Position numbers and translations under genes: made by a program. This document shows, in pieces, positions 19,060 through 29,048 of a stretch of DNA of 64,000 nucleotides. Origin of the DNA: Ectobius pallidus (lineage: Eukaryota; Arthropoda; Insecta; Blattodea; Ectobiidae); the NCBI GenBank assembly GCA_964059195.1, contig CAXKWD010000007.1, positions 58,281,163-58,345,162 on the forward strand. Reading direction: 5' to 3'. Numbering within the stretch: the stretch's first letter is position 1; each line of letters opens with the position of its first letter. Under the pieces are notes generated by a model, which was not told the origin of the DNA, searched no databases, and worked only from the letters and a program-made list of their open reading frames with translations.

Positions 19060-19495
19060 CTAGCTGGTTAACTGTCCTTCGTAGGGTAAAAAGGTATACT
19101 TTACAGTGGCTTTTGTAGACTTTGCATTTTATTTTGTTTGTGGAAAAACAATGAAAAATCGATTTGACAAAGGTAAGGACCATAATCCTGTTGTTCACAG
19201 GAAGCCATTGAAACTGCCTTCTCTCAGTTGCAAGTGGTATAAAAAATACCGAGATAAGTTTTTTGTACAAAATTTATTTTAAATACCAGAAGAGTTTTGG
19301 TTTTGGTCATATTGTGAAGAAACATAATGTGGTTTTTACTGCAAGCCATTAAATCGGTCACCATCTTAAATGATGAACGGCTGTTATCCTGAGTTCTTCC
19401 TGTTACAAAAACTATGCTTATGCAAAATTTCAGCTCTATCAGTTTAGTAGTTTTTGCGTAAAAGAGGAACAGATACACACACAGGAACCACTAGA
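19060..19495 (-). mobile_element. Non-autonomous Helitron, second family
   Basis: On minus it starts TCTAGTGGTTCC at 19495, preceded by A, contains TCTGTTCCTCTTTTACGC, and ends GTTAACCAGCTAG (19063-19060) followed by T, with a small GAAGG-containing hairpin upstream. It is 436 bp with no coding. The sequence differs from the Helitron family at 1633, 23546 and 34069, but the end structure and A|T target are the same. Confidence 0.65.
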
Positions 19496-19637
19496 TTTTT
19501 ACATTAGTAGGCTATAAGTTTTCACTTTAGAAGATGCAGTAGGCCTATTTAAAAAATAGTTTCTAAAACAGTAATAAAATAAGAACTCATTTAAACAATA
19601 CTTATTCACTTAATATACGGTATACAACAATCTCACA

Positions 19638-20021
19638 CATAGGCGTAGCCAGGCCGACCATATGGGGGGGGTTATAACATCCGCGGGGTCTGGCGAGTAT
19701 GGAAGGAGGGGGGGGTCCGGGGGCCCTCCCCCGGAAAATTTTAAAAATTAAGGTGCAAAATAACGAGTTTTGAGCTTCCGGGGGTTCTCCCACGGAGAAT
19801 TTTAAAAATTAAGATGCAAAATAACAAGTTTTAAGCTTCCGGGGGTCCTTCCCCGGAAAATTTTTAAAATTAAGACGCAAAATAACGAGTTTTAAGCTTC
19901 CCACGCTTTATACTTGTATTAAGCAATTTATGGGCAGACTTAAAAAAATTATACAATTTTCCATTTTTTATTCAATGGGGGGGGTTCAAACCCCCAAAAC
20001 CCCCCCCTCGCTACGCCTATG
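19638..20021. mobile_element. hAT-type MITE with internal tandem repeats
   Basis: Terminal repeats CATAGGCGTAGC (19638-19649) and GCTACGCCTATG (20010-20021) are flanked by a perfect 8-bp duplication ATCTCACA (19630-19637, 20022-20029). Inside are three diverged copies of a unit of about 63 bp containing TTTTAAAAATTAAG and a CCCCCGG block (about 19720-19905), and poly-G/poly-C stretches near each end. It is non-coding and sits about 230 bp before the anoctamin exon. Confidence 0.85.
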
Positions 20022-20249
20022 ATCTCACATTCTCATGTTCAACACAAACTAATGCATATGTACTGCCCTTTGGTGATTGTTTATACTCAACAATGTTTGT
20101 TGCAGTGTTTCCATAAATTCAACCTGTTCTAAGGAATGTGGATTAAGGTCATATTTTTATTTTGCCATTATAATGTATTTTTTAAAGTTATTTTAAAATT
20201 TGCCCCTTCCCTTGGATATGCCCCTGTTTAACAGATTTTGTAATTACAG

Positions 20250-20402
20250 GGCACATTGGAGATAAGTCCAGTGACAGGCCAACTAGAACCAACATATCCA
20301 GCCTGGAAGAGGAATGTGTTTCGATACTTGGTTAGCCTGCCCATCATATTCCTGTGTCTGCTAGTTGTTTTTATCGTGATGATCTCCACACTGCAGTTGC
20401 AG
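20250..20402 (+). CDS. Anoctamin (TMEM16) family exon
   Basis: A 153-nt, 51-codon open exon starts after an acceptor TTACAG (20244-20249) and ends at a donor GTATAA (20403), phase 0 at both ends. It reads SPVTGQLEPTYPAWKR, then NVFRYLVSLP and a hydrophobic helix (IIFLCLLVVFIVMI) ending TLQLQ. P-x-T-G-x-x-E-P-x-Y-P-x-W-K-R followed by a transmembrane segment is characteristic of anoctamins, calcium-dependent scramblases and chloride channels; the WLND in the next exon points towards ANO8-like members. It joins the exon at 42528 in phase. The long open frame on the opposite strand is a shadow. No other anoctamin exon was found in the window. Confidence 0.85.
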
Positions 20403-21314
20403 GTATAATGTGTGGTCTTATATAAACATATAGAAAACAAGGTGTGATCCATTTACAAGTAAACTTTGCAGTAGTGCGAGCCATGGAAACATTTATTTCC
20501 TATTGTAGCATGAGTGGCTTGAGGTCCACAGTGCTTTCCATCAGTTAGTATTAGCAATTTTTAATAAAGGATGATTTGTTCTTAATGTTTTATTCATTAG
20601 TAGGTTTTAACTTTACTTCAAGTATTGCTGAAAATGGCATAATGGCTGCACATATTTATAATGTTACGTTCACACTAAGGAATTTGTTGCAGACACAAAT
20701 CCTCCCTACAGATCCCAGATACACTTCCGTGATTCTTGTATCTGGATATTTAACCCATTTACATGTTCCTTGCACAAATATCCCATGTGAATGTTTACAC
20801 TGTGGAATTTGTTGTCAGGTACAAGTATAGCTTTAGATGCAGAACATTTGCTTCTTTCTGATTTAAAAATATTGATGATTCACCCAGAACAAGTTTGTAA
20901 CCAACAAACACTCAATTTGAAAAAGAAAATGACAATATTATACTGTGCTAATGCTGTTTAAATCTTCCGAGCTGTCGGGTCATGGTCTAATGTTAGTCAG
21001 CCATTAAAAAGCAAGGATTTATATTTATCTGGGCATTCATTATTTTTAATTTTTAATTTTACGGTAAGAATGGTTTATTAAACATTGATATTTCATTTTT
21101 AAAGCTGTGTTTGGTCGTATAATTTTTTTGTAAATTCAAACTTGTTTAACTTTCTTTAGCAGAGCATCTCCTTTTATGAGCCCGAAGCTTCGGGGACAAG
21201 CTTTGCCGGCAGGTCATGCAGCGACACCGGATAAGGTGGAGTCATTGTAGTCTGTATAGAAAGGGTTTGTTTAATCTTGCAAAATAACAGTATAATCAAC
21301 ATAAAAATTATATA
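20403..21314. other. Anoctamin intron: dispersed repeat
   Basis: Contains a repeat at about 20655-20830 with two direct copies of GTT(C/T)ACACT..GGAATTTGTTG about 130 bp apart. A relative lies inverted at about 30005-30050, where the same GTTCACACTGAGGAATTTGT is read on minus. The remainder is AT-rich with no gene seen. Confidence 0.5.
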
Positions 21315-22244
21315 CGAGGTGCGGCAATTAAATAGCGAGACTGCGTCCCTCCTACTTCGTGGTCGCATGGTAGGAGGTTGTCATTGGAATGTAGTCGACC
21401 TTGATCCTTCCCGAGCAAGCACACTTCATATCGTCGTTCTTCCTACTTTAGTTTGCCTACTTTAGTTTGCAGACACTGTTGTGTAGTCGTGCCGCGATCA
21501 TGGTGAACATAAAACTCGAGCAGCGCATTAACCTGAAACTCCTAGTGAAATTAAAGAAATCACCCACGGAATGTTTTCAAATGTTAAAGGAGGTGTTTGG
21601 TGACAATGCTATGTCACGTGCACGAGTGTTTGAGTGGCACAAACTGTTTTCTGTAGGTTGGGAAGAGGTTGAAGATGATGAACATCCCGGACGACCTGTG
21701 ACTGTCAGAAGTGAAGGAAACGTTCAGAAAGTCAACGAAATTGTGCGGAAAGACCGACGTCTGAGTATTCGGATGATTGCCGACATGTTAAACATTAACA
21801 AAGAGACAGTGAGACAAATTTTGCATGATGAATTAAACATGAGAAAAGTTTGTGCAAAATTGGTCCCGAAAAACCTCACTCTGGAACAAAAAGACACTCG
21901 GAAGAATATTTGCTCTGACATCATGGAACAACTCGCGGATGATCCAGACTTGCTCACAAATGTCATCACAGGTGACGAAACATGTATTTTCCAGTATGAC
22001 CTGGAAACTAAACATCAATCCATACACTGGAAGACCTCCTCATCGCCAAAAATGAAAAAAGCGCGAATGAGCAAATCAAAACTGAAGGCAATGTTGATCT
22101 TTTTTTTTTTATATCCAGGGTGTTCTGATGATTGAATGGGTTCCTGAGGGTCAAACCGTAAATCAGAAATACTATAAAGAAGTCCTAATCAAGCTAAGGG
22201 AAAGAGTAAGGAAGAAAAGACCAGATGCATGGAAGAATGGCTCT
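21315..22244 (+). mobile_element. Mariner element, 3' truncated
   Basis: The left terminal repeat CGAGGTGCGGCAATTAAATA begins at 21315 after a TA. The transposase gene follows. Homology stops at 22244, where a 124-bp MITE starts; the second half of the catalytic domain and the right terminal repeat are not found. Confidence 0.75.
21500..22244 (+). pseudogene. Mariner transposase, truncated and frameshifted
   Basis: ATG at 21500 (MVNIKLEQRINLKLLVKLKK). The N-terminal helix-turn-helix region includes TECFQMLKEVFGDNAMSRAR, VFEWHKLF and the linker HPGRPVT, and a second helix region has IADMLNINKETVRQIL. The first catalytic Asp is in VITGDETCIFQYD. Around 22096-22106 a run of eleven T shifts the frame, after which IQGVLMIEWVPEGQTVNQKY continues in another frame. 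The second and third Asp (H-D-N and the DD34D end) are missing. Inactive. Confidence 0.85.
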
Positions 22245-22368
22245 TGTGATATTGTCTTTAAGTTCTTCTTATGTATGGGAAATTGACCTATCCCTACACT
22301 TTATTTTTCAAGTTTCCCCATAAATAATATTCACATACTGTTAGAAGAACTTAAAGACAATATCACAT
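22245..22368. mobile_element. 124-bp MITE with perfect 25-bp inverted repeats
   Basis: The outer 25 bases at 22245-22269 (start TGTGATATTGTC) are the exact reverse complement of 22344-22368. The interior is AT-rich and non-coding. No clear target duplication is visible. Its position ends the mariner copy, so it may have caused the truncation or lie at a deletion junction. Confidence 0.65.
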
Positions 22369-22379
22369 AGGCCTATCAC

Positions 22380-22497
22380 AAGAGAAAGTAACTCTGTCTC
22401 GGAAGCTGAACTTAAGTGCGTGAAAGAAAATTTCCTAAAAAGGTGCCAGTATTGTGTGGATGCAAGAGGAGAACATTTCCAACATCTCTTGTTGTGA
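22380..22497 (+). pseudogene. Possible transposase C-terminal fragment
   Basis: Reads AELKCVKENFLKRCQYC, then VDARGEHFQHLL and a stop. The pattern R-C-x2-C-x4-G-x-H-F-x-H-L-L then stop resembles the C-terminus of some insect mariner/IS630-type transposases. It is short and lacks catalytic motifs, so the assignment is weak. Confidence 0.3.
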
Positions 22498-22499
22498 GG

Positions 22500-23475
22500 T
22501 ACGTGGTTATTTTCATTGTAATTTTAACTGTAAATGTGGGAACCTTAATCATTACACCGACCGTGGCATTATTAGCGTAGATATTTCACCCAATTGCTCG
22601 GGAGTTGGAGCTGTGCCAGCCGCGACGCAGAAACCCCCGTCATTGGCCAACTCTTGCATGGGACTCACTGTAGAAGCAGTAAGTTTCATTCATAAAAACA
22701 AACATAATTTCATCAAAAATGAGGCAATTCACAACTATTGTACAAAAAGCCACAATAAAATTCATATTAACAGTATTAGAACAAACAAACAAACAAAACA
22801 AACAAAAAAAAATCTTCCCTATCCTATAAAGGAATAATAATATAACTCTCTTAATAAAGTATTTCAACACATGGAGTATATGAAATACAGAAACTGTGTC
22901 AAACATTTCCTACTCCAACACTGCTTCTACAGTATTAATGAATGCCTTGAGTATTTGAACAAGTAATTTAAATATACTCAACTGAACGCTCAATCAGGAC
23001 TGTAGCATAATTATCAATAGTACTACTATCATAGTTAATATATTGCATGACATCACACTTACAATGTAATCGTTTTAATCTCACCACTACTTGTGTATAA
23101 GATATATTTAGTCTTAAGTAATTTAGCACCAATATTTCTGTATAGAGATTTACGGCGAAATAAAATTTAATAATTAATTAACATAATTCCGAGCTCAATC
23201 TTGCTACAATGTTAATGATCTTGTTTCTCTTTTTTACCACTTATTCTGGTCTTTGCCTGGCGAAACCATTCCCTTAAATGGAATTCGAAGACCTTGTAGC
23301 CTACGTGAAGGTATCCTTACGAGGACCATTACTCAGAACACCTGAAACATTAAGAAAATATCAATAAATACCTGGAAATAATTTATCACCATTAGAGCAT
23401 AAATTAATATTATGCAAGTGATGGTCTTTAATCTGCCACAACATATAAGTTACACAAGACTAGGTTCTAAAAGTT
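22500..23475. other. Anoctamin intron, nothing recognised
   Basis: AT-rich sequence with an (AAAC)n-like tract near 22780-22812. No gene, splice-flanked exon or element end was recognised. Confidence 0.5.
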
Positions 23476-24405
23476 GGTAGTCTTTGAATATAATACTGTG
23501 TTTCTCACATTGCTGCATCCCACTGCAGTCTAGAGATATTTCTTACTAGCATGTGCCCGCGGCTTCGCCCGCGATAAAAAAGAGCATAAAGTTAGAGCAT
23601 AATAGTTAAATCATTATATTTATTAACACCTAAATCACGTGGACTACATGTCACGATTAGATAGCGTCGCCTGGTAAAAGCGATCTCAGATTCGAGTTCC
23701 TTGGCCCAGAAAATCTCTGTATAGTGAGTTTCGTCCAAATCGAACGATGTTTAACCATATTTAGGTCTATGTTGATTATCCCTCTTCCGTGTAGGTTGAA
23801 AAATTTCATATGTCTACGGGCCTTGACATTCTAAACAAATGAATCGACCAGCGTGGGCTTACAACATTCTAGCGATCGCGATGCTTTTATTACCACGGTA
23901 TGACAAAAATAGCCAAAGCCAACTGCAATTGATTTGACATTGAAATGTATTACTGAAATCTGATGCTTCGACAGTGCTAAAATCACGTGTTCTGCCAGTT
24001 TTTCACTAACAACTCGCGAACGAAAGCTAAAATTAAAAATCCGGCTTCGATGCGCATTCGCCCACCTTTCAGCCCATCTACATTTAAAATTTCAGATCTC
24101 TGCGTTCAGTAGATTTCGCTGGGCATCGTGGACAGACAGACAAACACGTCCTTTTATTATTTTAAGATAGCAGGTGCCCGCGGCTTCGCCCGCGATAATT
24201 ATTTCAAAAATTAAAAATTAAGAGCATAATAGTTAAATCATTATATTAACACCTAAATCATGTGGACCACATATCACGATTAGATAGCGTCACGTGGTAA
24301 AAGCGACCTCAGATTCGAGTTCCTTGGCCCAGAAAACCCCTGTATAGTGAGTTTCGTCCAGATGGAACAACGTTTGACCATATTTAGGCTAATATTGATT
24401 ATCCC

Positions 24406-24460
<55 letters not shown>

Positions 24461-24461
<1 letters not shown>

Positions 24462-27023
24462 AGTGAAAACTGCTCAAGACGGACATCTAACGTTCCAAAC
24501 ATTTTTTCCGATTTGGACATGTTTCCGTCTTATGAAGACAAAATTATAAAATGTTACTCAGGATGCAATACATATTAAACACAGCATTGTAAATAACTCA
24601 TGCTCTTATTGCACTGTGGGTATCGCGTTTAAGATTGCAACGAATTACAGTACATTAAGTTCTAGGCCTACTGTAATTAAGTCTCAAAAAGAACCACAAT
24701 AATATTGTACTGTATTTACAAAACAATATACAGTATTTAAAACATTTTTTTTCATGCAGTAGGCCTACAGTACTTAGGTCAAATTAAGGCTCTGTAATGT
24801 AATCCTTTGGTGTCTCTGTTAGATCACTGCTGTTTTTACAAACATAAACTGAATTTAAGAACAATAAATTAAAAATTTACACACATTATGACGTATTTCT
24901 TACTGAAGTAGAATAAAATAAAATAATTACTGTTTGTATCACGTCACTAGAGTACTGCAGGTCACAAAGCACATTTTTACATTTAGTTGTTGGTTTTGTT
25001 CAAGTTCCACAGATCAGTCAATTTTACCTGCTTGGTGTTGCGCTGAATAGCGCATGTCTCCAAACATTCTTTTACTTTGCATAAATGTTCATGCAGTTCG
25101 CTCAGGTTTTTATTCGCAGCGAAAATCTGCAGCCCCTTAACACTGTTGAGAGCGTCAGAAAAGCTCTTGACAGTTGGCGTTTCATCAGCTTCATCATTTT
25201 CTTCTTCGTCATTTTCATCATCATCATCATCATCATTAGCAGCTGATTGATTAACCCTCCTCTCAATTATTTCTACCGCAGAATCATTTGTTTCATATGT
25301 AGAAACTTCGTTGTCATTGTTCACATATGTACTGGCATCAATGTCAAACTGTCCTGCCGTACATAAGGTTTCTATGAAGTGCACATTATCTTCTGCTTCA
25401 TCGATGTTTACTGCATCCTCAGAGTAGGGAAGAAAATATGCCTTTTTGAAGCATTTAATTACCGTCTCTTCTTTTATCTTCTGCGCTGCCATGTGAATCC
25501 AGTTTACAGCATCCAGTACAGAAATTGATTTCGCGAAATCACTAGCGCTGCGCGCATCTTCCATCTTGGCGACTATTGCCTGAAGCACTAATCTTCTGTA
25601 GTGGCTTTTCAGGGTGTATATCACACCTTGATCCATGGGCTGGGTGACGCTTGTGGTGTTGGGAGGAAACCAAGCCAGAAACACGTTGGACAACTTGATA
25701 TGCGGGTGACAGGTAGCGTTGTCGAGGAAAAGCAGAACATGTCGATTTTCTTTCTTCATTCTGGCATTGAAACTGTTGAGCCATTCCTCCATCAATGCCG
25801 CTGTCATCCAGGCTCTTCTGTTTGCTCTCCAAACAACAGGCAGCTTGTTAATGTCCAAGTGTTTAAAGCAGCGAGGTTTGGCTGCTTTGCCTATCACTAG
25901 CGGTTTTTCAAGTCTTCCCGCCATATTTGCACAAAGAAAAACAGTTAACCTTTCTTTGGACATCTTGCCGCCTATACATTTTTCTCCGCGTAAACAGAGG
26001 GATTTTGTGGGAAGTGCCCTAAAGAATAATCCAGTCTCGTCTCCATTGAAAATGTCATTTACGTCATACCCCTCCAGTAACGTTTTAAGCTTCTCTTGCC
26101 ATTCAGAAACAACCGTAGTGTTAACGTCACTCGCTTCTCCACACACCTGATTCCACACGATTTTATGTTTCTTTCTGAAGCTTTCTAGCCATCCATTAGA
26201 AGCTTTGAATTCAGGCTTATTTAACTTCTTTGCAAGTTCAAGAGCTTGGCTCTGCAGAATAGGTCCAGAAATTGGCATATTCTTGGATCGAGCGTGAGTA
26301 AACCACTCCCATAACAATTCGTTAATTTCTTCATAGCCTGTAGTCTTCTGTTTCCTTTTTATTTCAGGATTATTGCCTTCAATCCACTCACCTTTGATAC
26401 GTTCTTTGTTTTTCAATGTGTCATAGATTTGAGTTTTTCCGCACTTAAATTTAAACATAATTTCACGAACACTTCTCTTCTCTTTCTCATGCATTTCAAT
26501 CACTTTCATTTTGTCACCTAATGTTAGCCCTACATTTTTACGAGACATCGTTTAAGTTCACTGCAGAGCTGTAAATGAACGACTAAAAGTACTGGCACCT
26601 GCTAACAGAACAAAGTGTGTGTGAGGTTTATTTTCAGAAGACCGTAAGAATAAAAGAATGTGAGCACAAAGCCCTTGTCCTCTCATCGCAGGTAGCGTTA
26701 TGTATCCTGCAGGCATCGGTTTGGGACAGAAACGGGATTCTCCTTTTACAATAAGGTAAGACTCATTAACATACAACCCGCTCCCTTGGCAGAGAGATTT
26801 AAAGAAAAGGTTTGCCACTATGGCTTAAATTCTCGGAATGTTTCAGAAAGAAAATTCCGATTTGATCAGTGGCGGATCCTGTCCGTTTCCACGTTGCACA
26901 GTTTCCGATTTATTCAGGAAAAATAACATGCATATGCATATGATTTTCGCCGGGACCGATATTTTTTTCCGAAATGAATAGGATTCCGCCATATTCAGGT
27001 TCCGTTTTCAACAGTTTTCACTG
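24461..27023 (-). mobile_element. Tigger/pogo DNA transposon
   Basis: Terminal repeats CAGTGAAAACTGCTCAAGAC (24461) and the reverse complement of CAGTGAAAACTGTTGAAAAC (ending 27023) are flanked by TA on both sides, in a (TAA)n tract. Length 2563 bp with one intact transposase gene on minus. A CAGTG terminus, TA duplication and DDxD transposase define the pogo/Tigger group. No internal rearrangement was seen, so a recent and possibly competent copy is likely. Confidence 0.92.
24983..26548 (-). CDS. Tigger-type transposase, intact 521 codons
   Basis: ATG at 26548 (MSRKNVGLTLGDKMKVIEMH). The N-terminus is a pogo/CENP-B-type helix-turn-helix (SVREIMFKFKCGKTQIYDTL) followed by a CENP-B-like second domain (ARSKNMPISGPILQSQALEL and FKASNGWLESFRKKH). 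The catalytic DDE_1 core has Asp in IFNGDETGLFF, Asp in LLFLDNATCHP and Asp in VTQPMDQGVI, with 29 residues between the second and third Asp (DD29D). The C-terminal tail contains an acidic run (DDDDDDENDEEENDE). Length and motif order are normal for Tigger transposases. No stop or frameshift. Confidence 0.93.
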   Translation of the reverse strand: MSRKNVGLTLGDKMKVIEMHEKEKRSVREIMFKFKCGKTQIYDTLKNKERIKGEWIEGNNPEIKRKQKTTGYEEINELLWEWFTHARSKNMPISGPILQSQALELAKKLNKPEFKASNGWLESFRKKHKIVWNQVCGEASDVNTTVVSEWQEKLKTLLEGYDVNDIFNGDETGLFFRALPTKSLCLRGEKCIGGKMSKERLTVFLCANMAGRLEKPLVIGKAAKPRCFKHLDINKLPVVWRANRRAWMTAALMEEWLNSFNARMKKENRHVLLFLDNATCHPHIKLSNVFLAWFPPNTTSVTQPMDQGVIYTLKSHYRRLVLQAIVAKMEDARSASDFAKSISVLDAVNWIHMAAQKIKEETVIKCFKKAYFLPYSEDAVNIDEAEDNVHFIETLCTAGQFDIDASTYVNNDNEVSTYETNDSAVEIIERRVNQSAANDDDDDDENDEEENDEADETPTVKSFSDALNSVKGLQIFAANKNLSELHEHLCKVKECLETCAIQRNTKQVKLTDLWNLNKTNN

Positions 27024-27843
27024 TAATAATAATAATAATAATAATCCACTTCGGTGTAGTTGAAAATTTCACATTATGTTTGCGTGCCTTGACATTAAAA
27101 ATAAATGAATTGACCAGCGTGAGCTACAACATTCAAGAGATCGCGATGCTTTTATGTCGAAGGAATGACAAAAATAGCCAAAGCCTAGTGTAATTGATTT
27201 GTATTACTGAAAACTCATGCTTCGAAAACGGAATAAATACACGTTTTTTGCTCATTTTTCACTCATAACTCACGAACTAAAGCGAAAATTAAAATTCCGG
27301 CTTCGAGGTGCACATTCCGACCCTTTAGTCCGCCTATGTATAAAATTTCAGATCTCTGCGTTGAGTAGATTTCGCTGGGCATCGCGGACAGACAGACAGA
27401 CGGAGGACAGACACTTCCTTTTATTAATATAGATAACTTGCTTTGTAACTTACAAAAACAACCTGTTACAAATAATAAAAAAACAAGCTATACCGAAGCT
27501 CCTGCCTAGGGTATCATTTATCGTCTCGTTGACACTGCTGGTTTATGAGCATGGAGGGGGGATCCAAAATAAGACACGAGAAAATTGTAATTTTAATGAT
27601 CGAGGGAGTGTTCCAAGAGCCGGAATCAGATATGCGAGAAAATAGTAAATTTAATGATCAAGGCAGACAAGCTTAACACAAGCTTGGGGTTGTGAAAGCA
27701 GTGTTTGTGAATTTAATACATTCGAATTCAACAGTGAATAATTTTATACATTAAAATCATTCCTGTTTTGACTGGTGGTGCACTCAAGCAAACTGTAGTG
27801 GGATGCAGCAGTGTGAGACACAGTATTATATTCAAAGACTACC

Positions 27844-29048
27844 GGGTTTTGTTAACTGTGTGTGTCTGTTATTTTTTTTACTATAGCCTACTGCAGAAAA
27901 TCACATAAACTAACTTAGCCCTAACTTAACCTCGCTGTAAATATCAAAATTGCTCATTTATCTAAGTGAATATACCAAATGGCAGTTCTCGGTAACCTAT
28001 GATTAGCTTTAACTTAACCTCACTGTAAATATCAAAATTGCTCATTTATCTAAGTTAATATACCAAATGGCAGTTCTCGGTAACCTATGATTAGCTCTAA
28101 CTTAACCTCACTGTAAATATCAAAATTGCTCATTTATCTAAGTTAATACGGTATACCAAATGGCAGTTCTCGGTAGCCTATGAATTGGATAATCAAATCT
28201 ACAAAGTTAGATACTATACACTACAGTACCATAATGTATATTCATGGTTTTGCACCTGTTAAGCATATTATACTAGCACAAACCATGAGGAAGTGATGCG
28301 GAATTAAAGTTAGGCTCCCGAAAGTTATTATATTAACCTTTCGGCTGCACTATCATAAGCAGTGCAAAACCATGAATATGTTACGGTACTGTAGTATCTA
28401 ACTTTGTAGATTTGATTCCCCCAATGGTGAAAGATAAGAGTAAGTCACCGAACAATGCGTTGCTATGGTGACCACACGCTTGTTATCTCGGCACTCCCGA
28501 CCATTCCTTCTCTCCATACTCCCGATCGTACCAAATACCAGCAGGTTGCATAGAAATGACTACCCGCTAGCTCACTCGGCACTCCCGATCAGACCACAAT
28601 CACCTCGGCAAATAGTCTAAATAATGCATAACACTATCCACATAGTTAAGTGCGCGAAGCAGAGGCAGTAGCTGAAGCGAAGGTTTCGAAAATGTGGCAT
28701 ATTATATCTTCCAGAGGTTAGTAAGCCTATCACCTTTTGTTTAGCGGTATGACGTCACACTACCAACGTCCAATCACGAGTTTGTACGTAATATGAGGAC
28801 AGAATAATTCGCTAGATCGTGGTATAAAAGAAAGTGCATCGCGAGGGAGTGGAGGGCTGGAACATTCATCCAAGGTGCGACTTACATTTATTTTTTCCCA
28901 TCCCAATCATACTGAGAACTGCCATTTGGTATATTAACTTATATAAATGAGCAATTTCGATATTTACAGGTTAAGTTAGGGCTAGTAATTTAAGTGGTTT
29001 TCCGCAGTAGTAAAAAAAAAACACACAAACACACAGGTAACAAAACTC
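27844..29048. mobile_element. TIR element with 88-bp triplication
   Basis: Inverted ends of roughly 145 bp: left from 27844 (GGGTTTTGTTAACTGTG) and right ending 29048 (reverse complement GAGTTTTGTTACCTGTG). Next to the left end, an 88-bp unit starting TAACTTAACCTC occurs three times (27922, 28010, 28098); one inverted copy lies at about 28910-28985. A second inverted pair lies inside (28191-28255 with 28362-28417). About 28637-28760 is related to 51150-51310. Non-coding; superfamily not assigned and no target duplication found. Confidence 0.6.

Larger units (their letters stand above)
23546..27433 (-). mobile_element. Head-to-tail Helitron dimer, with Tigger insertion
   Basis: On minus: unit 1 starts TCTATATTAATAAAAGG at 27433 and ends GGGCACCTGCTA at 24168; unit 2 starts directly with TCTTAAAATAATAAAAGG at 24167 and ends GGGCACATGCTAG at 23546. 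Outer flanks are A (27434 read on minus) and T (23545), the Helitron target. Both units have the GC-rich 3' hairpin. No Rep/Hel gene. The same unit order and junction occur at 34069-36261, so the dimer seems to move as one piece. The Tigger element sits inside the (TAA)n tract of unit 1. Confidence 0.8.
23476..27843. mobile_element. TIR element split by Helitron dimer
   Basis: Inverted repeats of about 54 bp lie at 23476-23530 (GGTAGTCTTTGAATATAATA...) and 27790-27843, with a few mismatches. Once the Helitron insertion (23546-27433) is removed, the element is about 480 bp and non-coding, that is, a MITE. No target duplication was identified. The right end abuts the TIR element that begins at 27844. 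Confidence 0.65.

Noticed and set aside
20228..20452. Minus-strand frame opposite the anoctamin exon
   Set aside because: Shadow of the + strand exon, which has a recognisable protein and both splice sites.
22454..22837. 127-codon frame at 22454-22837
   Set aside because: Lys/Asn/Thr-rich low-complexity end and no recognisable domain; only its first part overlaps the possible transposase tail, in another frame.
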